A stretch of 38,660 bases of DNA from Hypsibius dujardini (lineage: Eukaryota; Tardigrada; Eutardigrada; Parachela; Hypsibiidae), in the NCBI GenBank assembly GCA_001579985.1, contig LRSR01002728.1:1-38660 (forward strand). The letters are read 5' to 3'. Below are positions 24,046-34,362 of the stretch, piece after piece; within the stretch, counting starts at the first letter, position 1; the number at the start of each line of letters is the position of its first letter. The notes under the pieces are model-generated. The model was not told where the DNA came from. It did no database searches and was given only the letters and a program-made list of their open reading frames with translations. A program made the translations under genes and the position numbers.

Positions 24046-25969
24046 GACTGTCTGTCTGACTGTCTGTCTGACTGTCTGTCTGTCTAGCTGCCTGCCTGCC
24101 TTCCTGCCTTCCTGTTTGTCGAATTGTTTAACCGCTTGCCGACTATTCCGTGAATTGATTAGTTTTCGTTTTTCGAACAGCCTGGAGGCGCTTGCACTGG
24201 ACTCTTGCATCAGGCACATCAAGGAGCGCCGGCTGGAGTGCCCGGTGTTGCTGAGTTCAACATGCTGGCGGCCCTTGCCGGTCATCACCAACCGCTCAAT
24301 CTCGCAGTTCATCCTCCTTTCATGCCGCCTTTCGTTGCACCGCGTCACGTCCCAGTACGACCGGCCCGACGGGCGCCAGTTGTGGTGGCTGAGGAGAGGT
24401 AAATTAAATTTCTGTTTTAATCAATGTTAGAACTCGCTTGATACTTTCGACTATCTGAAATAATTTTCAAACATATTTAAACTACATTGTGCTGTGTTGA
24501 TCGACGGTTAATCGACTTATTCGTTTTCATGTTTGATTTTGATCTGATAGTCGGCGACATGGGCGTCTGATTGATTGATTGATTGATTGATTAACTGTGG
24601 GACTCAATTGATTGATTGACTGTTGGGCTCAATTGATTGATTGACTGTGGGGCTCGATTGAGTGATTGATTGTGGGGCTCGATTGATTGATTGCCTGTTG
24701 GGCTCATTTTATTGATTGATTGTGAGGCTCAATTGATTGATTGACAGTTGAGCTCATTTGATTGATTGACTGTTGGGCTCATTTGATCGATTGATTGATT
24801 GTGGGAGCCTTCAACCCTGTTTTGCTCTTCCTTCATCTCCAGGGTCCGTAATCTGGAAGCGCAGCAGCAGCGGGACCGCGAGCGCGCCGAGCAGCAGAAC
24901 GCTCGACGCCAAGCTCAAACTGCGCAGAAGTTGGAGCAAGCACGGGAGAGAGCGCGAATTGCTCGGATACGGGAAGAAGCCCGAAACGAACGCGCCAACC
25001 GGTAAGAGGGAAAGTTGCGCAGTGCGACGGGTGCTCTTCCGAGGCGTAATCATTCCGCCGTCACTTTTAACCGAATTCGATCTTTCCAGGCGAGGAGATA
25101 TAGCCTCTCCCGAGCTGGAGCGACCCCGTCGGCGAGCACGAGTAGCGGTACCGTATCCGAACGCGGGCTTTGCAGCAGCACCCCTCCCGCAGGTGACACA
25201 GGCTGATGTGCAAGCGGCTCTTGCATTCGCCCATCCTCCTCCTGCTCCTACTCCTGCTCCGCTTCCGCAACCGATGATGGTATTCCAGCCGGCCTTCCCT
25301 GCTCCCTTTCCGGCGTACGACTATGATCCGTTTGCTGCTTACCATGCTCCAGGTAATACACTCTTCGTCCCTACTAGGACGGAAGAAGGCGTCGCCAGGC
25401 GTTGATTGATTTAGTGTAGTACCTGCAAAATGGAAAAGCATTGATTAACACTTTGGCCAGGCAAGGCAGGCCAGGCAAGTGCTCTGTTTCGGTTTGGTCA
25501 ATCAATCAATCAACGTTTCGCTTGTCAGTGCGCACGTTAGTCAATCAATCAATCAACGTCTCGCTTGTCAGTGTTTACGTTAGTCAATCAATCAATCGAT
25601 CGACCGTTCACTCGCCAACCTGGCAGTGTTAGGCGTGCCTTGTGGCTTTGCCCATACTACACCAAATCAATCAACGACTGGCAAACCGTAGCAAGTTCCG
25701 TTAAAACAGGACTATCCTCCTTGACAGGAAATCACAATTTCCACAATTTCGCTCCAATGCCGACGTTTGGGACGTATGTTCAAGGCCCAGTGATGCCACA
25801 GCAACCGGCTTCGCTGGACGATCTACTTCGCGCGGCATCCCGCGGTACACCGACTGCTTCTGCTGCGGCTCATTTGGACCCGCGACTGCAGTACCGGAAT
25901 CCCGCTGGACCGAATTTCAACGCTGATGACATCGGTGGCCTGGACGACTTGGACTTGGACCTGGCCTAA
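21225..25969 (+). CDS. RNF14: RBR-type E3 ubiquitin ligase RNF14-like
   Basis: RING-between-RING ligase that passes ubiquitin through a RING2 cysteine; RNF14 is known from stalled-ribosome and RNA-protein crosslink responses. Eleven exons: 21225-21348, 21817-22289, 22519-22965, 23052-23280, 23417-23535, 23608-23661, 23735-23848, 24181-24398, 24843-25001, 25090-25352 and 25728-25969. They give 813 residues versus 474 in human RNF14. An acidic N-terminus precedes an RWD domain (about 95-235). RING1 starts at C290 (CAVC). The IBR covers about 355-430 (CGHHFCGTC). RING2 reads CPSCATPIEKSDGCNKMVC with catalytic Cys487. PYKHFSEPGGAC after RING2 is the RNF14 signature. The extra 240 C-terminal residues are a charged coil (RDRERAEQQNARRQAQ) plus Pro/Ala-rich low complexity, ending in an acidic tail. 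Confidence 0.93.
21480..21745. repeat. Degenerate CTGT-family tract, RNF14 intron 1
   Basis: Scattered CTGTCTG, CTGCCTGA and CTGACTG tetramers over about 265 bp; an old or interrupted version of the CTGT arrays. Confidence 0.7.
23289..23352. repeat. CAGA array, RNF14 intron 4
   Basis: Pure CAGA tetramers (ACAG in the transcript) start 8 bp after the 5' splice site GTATGTAAG. The intron is only 136 bp. Confidence 0.95.
23944..24120. repeat. CTGT array, RNF14 intron 7
   Basis: CTGTCTGACTGTCTGTTTGT tracts in the sense orientation, opposite to the CAGA array in intron 4. Confidence 0.95.
24567..24803. repeat. TTGATTGACTG minisatellite, RNF14 intron 8
   Basis: About nine units of roughly 28 bp: TTGATTGATTGACTGT plus GGGGCTCAA or TGGGCTCAT. 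The TTGA strand is sense here. Confidence 0.92.
25498..25606. repeat. TCAATCAA minisatellite, RNF14 intron 10
   Basis: Two to three units of GTCAATCAATCAATCAACG plus TTTCGCTTGTCAGTG. The TCAA strand is sense, opposite to intron 8. A short TCAATCAATCAA tract also lies in intron 2 (22360-22377). Confidence 0.9.
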
Positions 25970-26776
25970 TGGGAGTATAAATATGTACGACCGTCTTCCC
26001 AGAGAAGAAGGGACCTCCTTCGACTGCGTCAATAACGTCCTCTCCGAATATTGTTTCACCGTCTTCCGACAAGATGTGAACGAGCCTTCTTCTTTCCTGT
26101 TCACTTTGTATCTTCCGTTTTCTTTCCCTTCCGGCCACATTTCTCTCCCTTTCTCCCCATATGATGATGATGCATCTATTATAGCTTTTAGTGAAAACTC
26201 AACCAAAGCAGTTCCGATCATGTTAGCACTTGCCTTGGCATGCTTTTTTTTGGATTTTTTTAATTGCTTTGTTGGTTCTACTCGGTCTTGCGATTAGGTT
26301 GAAGTTTATTTCCTTGCTGGAAAACAATAATATATTGGCTTTGAATTCGATCGTTTTTCACGGTGTTGAAAGAACATCAATGAATCAGGCAGAGAGAAAA
26401 GGCAAAAAGTAGTTTGTCTGTCTATCTGCCTGTCGGTGTCTGTCTGTATTTGTCTGTCTGCCTGTCGGTGTCTGTCTGTGTCTATCTGTCTGCCTGTCTA
26501 TCTTCTTCCGCCTGCCTGTCTGCCTGCCTATTTGTCTGCGCTGCCTATCCCCTCTTTCCGTCAGATCTACCGCATCTCATTCACACCTGTCTCCCTAGTA
26601 GTTTCGATTTTGCCTCAACTGTCACATGCCCCACCGTTCGCTGGAGAGCATAAATTGCTGGAGATGAGCGCTGGTCACACCGCTGTCTGAATTTTCAGCT
26701 GATCCACCCAACACCGTTTCTCCCTTTACCCATTTCAACTCAACGGCAACGCCCGAAATCATCATCACAAATACAA

Positions 26777-26782
26777 AATAAA
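26777..26782 (+). terminator. Candidate RNF14 poly(A) signal AATAAA
   Basis: The plus-strand hexamer lies about 810 nt after the RNF14 stop and just before the 31-bp minisatellite. A shorter 3'UTR using a variant signal is possible. Confidence 0.45.
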
Positions 26783-26830
26783 ATTAGTAACAAAATGTGC
26801 CCTCTTCCTCTATACGAGGGCCCGGTCCGA

Positions 26831-27140
26831 CTCAGGCACGAGGTGTCTGTCCGTTTCCCGGCTCAGGCACGACGTGTCTGTCCGTTTCCCGACTCAGGCA
26901 CGACGTGTCTTTCCGTTTCCCGGCTCAGGCACGACGTGTCTGTCCGTTTCCTGGCTCAGGCACGAGGTGTCTGTCCGTCTCCCGACTCAGGCACGACGTG
27001 TCTGTCCGTTTCCCGGCTCAGGCACGACGTGTCTGTCCGTTTCCTGGCTCAGGCACGAGGTGTCTGTCCGTTTCCCGGCTCAGGCACGACGTGTCTGTCC
27101 GTTTCCCGGCTCAGGCACGAGGTGCCTGTCCCTTCGCCCC
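26831..27140. repeat. 31-bp minisatellite, ten units
   Basis: CTCAGGCACG starts at 26831, 26862, 26893, 26924, 26955, 26986, 27017, 27048, 27079 and 27110, exactly 31 bp apart. The rest of the unit is ACGTGTCTGTCCGTTTCCCG with A/G and C/T variants. It is GC-rich and unrelated to the TCAA family. Confidence 0.97.
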
Positions 27141-27189
27141 GGCACAATCAGAAGACCGGGACGAACAGGACAGCTTCCAACAACGCCAG

Positions 27190-27904
27190 TCACGGGGCAG
27201 GCATTTTGAGGCGCGACGGTCGGCCGAACACATCGCCGCCGGACATGGACACGCGGACGTTTTCCTTGTCGGCGATCGATTCATTGGCGTTGCCGCCGCT
27301 GCTAGCCAGCGAGGAGAACGACGACGTCGGCGGCGGCCGGCCCAGACGTTTCAACATTATTTTCGCGGCTTCGTGGAGTTTCGCCATGAAATCCGGCAGC
27401 GTCGACTTGGCGGCATATTGAACGGCCATTTTGGGCAAGAACGTCTGGGGATCGTCGATGTAGACTAATACGTAGTCGAATCCATCCTGTCGAGGAAATA
27501 AAATCGGTTTGCAGCTATTCAAAAAATTTTTAAATAAACAAAGGAGAAATATTATTTACCAAAAAAAATCTGATACAAACGTAGGTTTATAAATAGAGTA
27601 ATAAAGATGATTATAATGGGACCACTCGGACCGGACGCATACGGAGACAGACCATTCAACAAATGTAGATACATTTAAGCATTCGTTCATTCTGTTCAGG
27701 ACGATTAAAAAGCTGAATTTTGAAGAGTCTGTTCGGATCGATCCATAACGTCAAGTCTCATCCTCAAGTCGAGGTGATGTCTTCTTTTTTGTTTTCCTTG
27801 ATGCTTGGGCTTAGAAAAATGTATTCAGAGCGGGAAAGGTGTTTGAGTTCGGGACATTCGGATCCTACATTGGAATTTTGGTTCCCCTTTGCAATCAAGT
27901 AAGT

Positions 27905-27937
<33 letters not shown>

Positions 27938-30018
27938 ATCGTCAAGATCTCATTTGAATTAACCGCATATGCAATCAGTCAATCAACCAATCAACCAATC
28001 GTCAGTATCTCATTCGAATTAGCCGCATATGCAATCAGTCAATCAATCAATCAATCGATCGTCAAGATCTCATTTGAATTAACCGCATATGCAATCAGTC
28101 AATCAATCAACCAATCAATCGTCAGTATCTCATTTGAATTAGCCGCATATGCAATCAGTCAATCAATCAATCAATCGTTGGTATCTCATTTGAATTAGCC
28201 GCATATGCAATCAGTCAATCAATCAATCGTTGGTATCTCATTTGAATTAGCCGCATATGCAATCAGTCAATCAATGAACTTCCAGGGCAGATTTCAAGCA
28301 TTCCAACGCAATCCGCGGTGAAAGGAAATTCCATCAACCGAACAAATACCTCTTCGAAAGTCCGATGTGGCCGTATGAGCAAGGCAGAATAATAATTCCG
28401 TACGCGGACGTAATTCGAATTGGCCGGCACGCGATGATGCTCACAGCCCTTGGAAATGACGACCATCGCGTTTCTCTCGTAGTCAACTTTATGCCGGCGT
28501 TGGTAGACATATTCACGCGGATTATACGGGAACTGAAAAAACACATCATCATCAATTCAGAACAGAGAAAAGAAACACACTCACAAACACAAACACACAA
28601 ACACAAGGACAAAAAGCAATATTAGAAGCAACCAAAAGCGAGATTGACAGAAAGTTAGAACGGATTTCTCCCTCCAGCTAGTTCGGGCTTACGGGAAACT
28701 GTGAAACCCATTGCAGCACTTCAGTTCCGGACTCTACGTCCTTATCGACCACCTCCAGCTTGATGACCAGCTTGTCCCATTGCCGGCGGTAGACCAGGTC
28801 CAGCTGCGTCTGGAAGAAGGTCGTCGCGGGGATGTCGGTGAAACTGCCCAGGGCGCGGTATTCCAGCGGTCCGGTCGCGGGCTTGCGCACCCACACGTCG
28901 CAGTGGGTCGTCTTGGTGACGCTCTCCCACTCCGCCAGGACGTCGCTGGGGGTGTTTTTCGCTTCGGTCGACCACACAGTCAGGTCGTCGAAACACCTAC
29001 GGCAATATCAAGAACGGTGAAGTTAAAACTGAACGAACCCAACCAATATCAGACGCCGTGTCAAAACGATAACAATCCAACGGATAAAAAACAGAAGATA
29101 TTTCATGGCAACGCTGCAATCGACCAATCACACGCCAGCCAATTCACCCGCAATCAATCAATCAAGCAGGCGCAGCAATGCCCAAATGGTCTATCCACTC
29201 CCCCCACAATCAATCAATCAAGCAGCCGAAGCAATATCCAACTGATCCATCCAATTCACTCGCAATCAATCAATCAATCAAGCAGACGCAGCAATGCCCA
29301 ATTGATCCATCCAAACAAACGCCCAGCCAATTTACCCACAATCAATCACTCAAGCGGACGCAGCAATGCCCAACTGGTTCGTCCAAAAAAACCACAACAA
29401 ACCTTACCGTTCGATGTCTCCGTCGCTGATCTCCACCACCCACTGCTCCGGCTTGTCCAGCGCCAACACGGAGGCCCCCACAAACGCCATCAAACTCCCC
29501 GAGGACGCGACGCCCCGCCGCGTCTTCCCGCCGTCCCACACAACGTTCCGCAACAGCGTGCCGGCCTGCTGTCTGCCGTAGAGATTTCCCCACAACAAGG
29601 CGACCTGATGGCCGCGCCGGATCCGCTGTGCAGTATAGACCTCGCACTGCCGCGTAAAAAGCCGTAACAGCTTGCCCGCCTCTTCCCAGAAGATCGCGGA
29701 GAAGGACACCTTCCCGCCGCCACCGGGATTTTTACCGCCGTGGTAGGGCCCACTGATCTGGCCCTCTTCGATGCCGGGATTGTGTTTATCGCGTCGCATG
29801 CGATGGTAGCCCGGTCGGCGGGAGATCCAGGGGTTGCGGAGACTCTTCAGGCCGATCGGCCACGGCCACGGGGTCCATCGGTACTTTTTCCACACGGCGC
29901 CGTGGTGAGGCGAGCTGGTGTGGAAGGACGCGCCATTACCGCTGCTGCAGGGGGAGGAGGGGGGCACTTTGGAGAAGAGCAGCTGCCGCGGAGAGTTCCT
30001 CAGGAAACAGTTCATCAT
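27190..30018 (-). CDS. STARD7: StAR-related lipid transfer protein 7, mitochondrial
   Basis: START-domain protein that moves phosphatidylcholine to mitochondria. Four exons (30018-29408, 28996-28693, 28532-28350, 27486-27190) join in frame to 464 residues; human is 370. The N-terminus starts at either of two adjacent ATGs and is basic with an FHTSSPHHG stretch, fitting a mitochondrial presequence. The START domain (about 195-430) shows HCDVWVRKPATGPLEYRALG, WDKLVIKLEVVDKDVESGTE, REYVYQRRHKVD and FDYVLVYIDDPQTFLPK, close to vertebrate STARD7 in order and spacing. The apparent FPFP at the exon 2/3 junction aligns with FPYP of human STARD7, so the junction is correct. The tail is Ser/Gly-rich. 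Introns 1 and 3 carry TCAA minisatellites. The gene is divergent from PSMD6 across an 842-bp spacer. Confidence 0.92.
27900..28275. repeat. 60-bp minisatellite, STARD7 intron 3
   Basis: Six units contain CGCATATGCAATCAGTCAAT and TCTCATTTGAATTAGC. Spacing is 60, 60, 60, then 56 and 52 bp as the TCAA tract shortens. The unit shares its core with the array at 20018-20190. Confidence 0.95.
29145..29390. repeat. About 62-bp minisatellite, STARD7 intron 1
   Basis: Four units of CAATCAATCAATCAAGCAG plus ACGCAGCAATGCCCAA and a TCCATCCAA spacer. TCAA family. Confidence 0.92.
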
Positions 30019-30860
30019 CCTTCCTTCTCCTGACCCCGAAGCTCAAATGAGAAGGCGAAATTTAGTCTACAAAATGCTGTGGTAATTTGGTTTCCATAGG
30101 AGTTTTGAAATTTCGGGGACGGCAAGGGAGATTTCTTGCGGAGACCCTTGTGTGTAGACGGGAAGAAAGCATGCCCAAATCAGCTGTGCCTGAGTTCAAT
30201 TCACATCATGTGGCGGAGTCACATGGTGTAGTGACAGTTTGAAGAGGCGAATAAGTCACGTGGTATTGATTCTTTGAAGTAAGACGCTTCAACCACAGTA
30301 TCTCCATTCTCCCATCATTATTGTCATTCAGGACAGGCTAGAGCTGTCTCCAGTCGACCGCGACAAAAATTCAGAAAAAAAATTATAAATCGATTACAAT
30401 TTTGAAACAAATTACAGACATGTTTTGGAAAAGAATAAGGCTGAAAACGAGCATGAATAATGAGATTCCAAATTCGTAATTGTCCCACGTGCTTTTCCTG
30501 GGTTTAATGAAGGACACATCTCATGTGGGGATCGGTATAAAACAAAAGTATTTGAAATAGTGTAACATTTCAAAAGTCAGCCATCTGCGGCAAGTAAAGA
30601 ACCCATATATTTCCCTGTCCAGACAAGCACCTTTTCTAAACAAGGTAAACCATATCACTTTGAAAATTGCAAACATCATCGAAGCACGAGTTTGACGCCC
30701 TGAAACGACTCACTATTTTTCTCCCTCATTTCCTAATAGTTTATCTGAACTGTTTCATCGGGATGTTTCGTAAAAAGGATTTGTTGATCCCGTTTTTTTC
30801 ATTAATCCTGAGAGGAGAAGCTGTTATTTTCACAATCAATTTTCACCCACCAAACAGAGA
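30019..30860. promoter_or_regulatory. Divergent STARD7/PSMD6 promoter region
   Basis: Both genes start outward from this 842-bp spacer. It contains two CACGTG E-boxes, at 30257-30262 and 30486-30491. No TATA box, CpG-rich core or antioxidant-type proteasome element was recognised. The rest is AT-rich without repeats. Confidence 0.5.
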
Positions 30861-33001
30861 ATGCCCGGGGAAATTTTGGAGGAGGATAAGATGGAGAAGA
30901 ATCCGGACTTCCAGCATGCCCAGTGGAAGTTTCTGCTGGAGACCCCGGAGTTCAAGAACGACACTGCCACCGCGAAATCCCTCTTGGACGCCATTAAAAC
31001 TGACGGTTCGTAACGCCCTTTTTTTGTTTGGCATTACTTTATGAGTTTAACATGAAAAAGCCCCTTGGGTGACGTAGATATGGCGCCGTATTATGAGGTC
31101 GTCTGCAAGGATCTCGGTTGGAATGTGGACGCGACGCTGCTGGCAGAGATGAAAGCGAAGAATGAGAAGAAGCTCAAGGAGATTGACGATCAGATTACGG
31201 ACGCGGAGAAAAATTTGGGCTCCACTGAAGTGCGGGAAGCGTACTTTGCCAAGTTCAACTACCTCTGTCGAATTGGGAATAAGGTTAGTGTATGGAGATG
31301 CGATTGATTGGTTGATTTGGTGTACAATAGTTACATTGATTTGATCAATGTGTGATTGGTTGATTGATCGAAACGTCATTATTGAAATTTACTTTAAATA
31401 TTGGATATTTTATTTATATATATTTTTTAAGTGATTTCTCAATTTAAATGCTGGAAATGTGCCTTCTCTTTTTAAAAGATTTTTTTGTTAGACTAAAGTT
31501 TTCCTATGGGTTTAATTTATTTAATTTATCATTTTGTTTAAATTTAATCAGCATTGGAAGTGGTTTCGCGCATAAGCTGTAAAAAATTGTGCAGAACTTA
31601 GTTTTCTTCCGGGCGTTTCTTGATTGATGCGTTGATTGATTGAACGTCATAATTGATTGATTGATTGATGCGTTGATTGATTGAACGTCATAATTGATTG
31701 ATTGATTGATGCAATGATTGATTCGACTTCATAATCGATTGATTGATTGATGCGTTGATTGATTCAACCTCACAACGATCGATTGGTTGATTGATGCGTC
31801 GATTGATTCAACTTTAGAACGATTGATTCATGCGTTGATTGATTCAACATATTCTGAATTTTTTATTTCAATGTTTTTGGGTTGTCTACTAGCATAATTG
31901 GGATACGGTGCTCGGTGAATAATGCTTTCTTTATCCGGGTTTTCCACTGCAGACGGCATCCGAATCGGCGTTCCGTCTCTGCTTCGAGAAGACAGTCGGC
32001 AACGGAAATCGTTTGGATCTGATCTTCCAGATGATCCGCATTGGTCTTTTCTTCAACGATCTCGATATCACTACACGGAACCTGGATAAGGCCCGCAGGT
32101 GGGCATTCATGAGAATTATTCTTCAGATCGTCCGAATAGGCACTCTTAGACAAGATTTTCCTTGTCTCGCCCTTTATAAAGCGATTCTGCTTGTTTGATT
32201 GATTAATTGGTTAATTGGTGAAGCAATCTGGCCTCATCGATTGATTGATTGATTGCTGAAGCGATTTGGTTCGGTCGATTGATTGATTGATTGCTAAAGC
32301 GATTTGGCCTGATCGATTGATTGATTGGTGAAGCGATGTGGCCTGATTGATTGATTGATTGATTGATGTTCTTTTTTTCTGTCAACGGTTTTCTTCATTG
32401 ATTCCAATTCGAATTTTAGATCCGTTAACAATTTATTGTTTAATCTTTCTGTAGCCTGGTGGAGGAAGGCGGTGACTGGGATCGTCGCAACCGTCTGAAG
32501 GTGTACGAAGGCTTGCATTCTCTGAGTATCCGTGACTTCCAGAAGGCCACCACCAATCTCCTGGACACGGTCAGCACATTCACCTGCTATGAAATCATCG
32601 ATTACGAGACTTTCATCACCTATGTGGTGCTCTGCGGAATGTTGACCCTGGAACGGACAAAGCTAAAAGCCAAGGTAAGCCGACTGATCCCTTATCCCTT
32701 TTGTGCAAAAATATTTGTAACAGTTGTTGGAATTGTATTTTCGTCTTTGAATTTTGCGCTTCGTTCTTCAGGTCGTTCGTTGCGCTGAAATTCTGGAGGT
32801 CCTGCACTCCATGCCGAACCTGCGGCAGTATCTCATGTCGCTGTACGACTCGCAATTCACCGACTTTTTCGTTGCCTTAGGTAGAAAGTTGAATACCTGT
32901 GTAATAGACAGACACAAAGACACACAGACACACAGACAGACAGACACACAGACACACAGACACACAGACACACAGACACAGACACACAGACACACAGACA
33001 C

Positions 33002-33073
<72 letters not shown>

Positions 33074-33485
33074 GGACGTAGCCCTGAGCTGTTTAGTTAT
33101 CTGTTTTACTAAGCGTCTCATGGGCGTGTTTGATGTTCCAGCTGAAGTGGAAAAGAAGCTGAAGTTCGACCGTTACTGGTCGGCCCACTACAACTACTAC
33201 GTCCGAGAGATGCGCGTCCTGGCCTACAACCAGCTTCTGGAGTCCTACCAGTCCCTGACGTTGGAGTACATGGCGCAGGCGTTCGGTGTGAGCCCACAAT
33301 TCATCGATCAGGAGCTGTCGCGCTTCATCGCCGCCGGACGTCTCCACTGCAAAATCGACAAGGTCAATGGGATCGTGGAGACCACCCGGCCGGACAATAA
33401 GAACCGCCAGTATCAGCTTTTTGTCAAGCAGGGCGACCATGTCTTGAATAAGATTCAGCGTCTGTCTCGTGTAATAAATGTTTAG
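30861..33485 (+). CDS. PSMD6: 26S proteasome regulatory subunit 6 (Rpn7)
   Basis: PCI-domain lid subunit of the 19S regulatory particle. Six exons (30861-31005, 31078-31283, 31953-32098, 32455-32674, 32772-32880, 33142-33485) join in frame to 389 residues, the same length as human PSMD6. Hallmarks in order are [98 protein letters not shown] and the PCI winged helix [20 protein letters not shown], ending RVINV. The start at 30861 gives a normal N-terminus. Introns 2 and 3 carry TTGA repeats and intron 5 a CAGA array. An AATAAA overlaps the last codons. Confidence 0.97.
31620..31845. repeat. TTGATTGATG minisatellite, PSMD6 intron 2
   Basis: About five units of roughly 41 bp: TTGATTGATTGATGCG and TTGATTGATTGAACGTCATA. 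The intron also has a long AT-rich stretch (31380-31610) with no other feature. Confidence 0.92.
32190..32370. repeat. TTGATTGATTG minisatellite, PSMD6 intron 3
   Basis: Four units combining GATTGATTGATTGATTG with AAGCGATTTGGCCTGATC. Same orientation as intron 2. Confidence 0.9.
32907..33075. repeat. CAGACACA/CAGA array, PSMD6 intron 5
   Basis: CACAGACACACAGACA grading into pure CAGA in the sense orientation. It fills most of the intron. Confidence 0.95.
33473..33478 (+). terminator. AATAAA overlapping the last PSMD6 codons
   Basis: The hexamer lies within the codons for the terminal V-I-N-V residues, 7 nt before the stop codon. I saw no other AATAAA in the next 150 nt, so it may be the real poly(A) signal. 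Confidence 0.4.
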
Positions 33486-33794
33486 GTTATGAAGAGAGAG
33501 CTGTAGCAACTTTGAAGTCGAAGAGAACGTTTTGCGGTCTATTCTTCTGCCACTCCATTTTCTATCCACTTCGGATTTCGTTTTTTCGTTAATTTGTATC
33601 GGAAACATAAACTTCATTTTAGCATCAGCACAACACTTAGTTCCATTGAACGCAGTGGGCCCTGGTCGTTGATGCTGGCTTCACTTTCATTTCATTGCCG
33701 ATAGCGATAGTCATCAAACTGCCACGTGCTCAGACAAAAATAATGGCCCTTTCACATCGATACGTTATAATGACTTTGCACATCAACACACCGT

Positions 33795-33866
33795 GGGGGT
33801 ATAGCTCAGTGGTAGAGCAGCCGACTGCAGATCGGCAGGTCACCGGTTCAAGCCCGGTTGCCCCCT
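33795..33866 (+). tRNA. tRNA-Cys (GCA), copy 1
   Basis: This 72-nt gene folds into a full cloverleaf. The acceptor GGGGGTA pairs with TGCCCCC (one T-G pair). The D stem is GCTC/GAGC. The anticodon stem GCCGA/TCGGC encloses loop CTGCAGA with anticodon GCA. The T arm is ACCGG-TTCAAGC-CCGGT, and the discriminator base is T. There is no intron and CCA is not encoded. A TTTTT Pol III terminator follows directly at 33866-33870. Confidence 0.97.
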
Positions 33867-34059
33867 TTTTATGCAAGCCTCTGATTCTCACACGTTTACT
33901 CTTTAGTTTGTCTGCTTATAAAATATATATCTTATTGACTTTCAAACAACTTTGGTTGAATACACACCTACCCATGACCACATTGCTTTCGTGTCGATAC
34001 TGCCGAAGTTCGAGCCACTTCTGCCTGTTCGTTCGTTGTCTACCCTTCTTCCAAAGAAT

Positions 34060-34320
34060 TGTCTGTCTGTCTGTCTGTTTGTCTGTCCGTCTGTTGATCT
34101 GTCCAGCTGTCTGTCTGTGTATTTTTCAATTTGACTGTGCCTGTCTGTCTATCTGTCTGCCTGTCTATCCATCTGCCAATTTGACTATGTCTATTTGTCT
34201 GCCTGTTTGTTTGATTGCCTTCTTGTTTTTCTGTCTGTCTGCATGTCTGTCTGTGTGTCTGGGTCTGCCTGCCTATTTGTTTGTCGTTTTCTTTGCCGAA
34301 CTATTGCCGGTCTGCCTGGC
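34060..34320. repeat. Interrupted CTGT tract between the tRNA genes
   Basis: CTGTCTGTCTGTTTGTCTGT and looser CTGCCTGT tracts ending about 45 bp before the second tRNA. Confidence 0.85.
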
Positions 34321-34362
34321 CATCTGTCTATGAATCTACCTTCTGCAATCTCCACCAGAGAT

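Larger units (their letters stand above)
25970..27189. other. Convergent spacer, RNF14 to STARD7
   Basis: The probable RNF14 3'UTR runs to an AATAAA at 26777-26782. It includes a CTGT tract (26415-26540). Beyond it lies a 31-bp minisatellite (26831-27140) that abuts the STARD7 stop codon. No separate gene is seen. Confidence 0.6.

Noticed and set aside
26795-27468. Frames of 208-223 codons on the plus strand
   Set aside because: They consist of the 31-bp minisatellite read in rotating frames plus the antisense of STARD7 exon 4.
27900-28275. CRISPR-like regular repeat-spacer pattern
   Set aside because: Units differ by steady drift, spacers are not unique, and the array is in an intron of an animal gene. 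The same holds for the arrays at 424-897 and 26831-27140.
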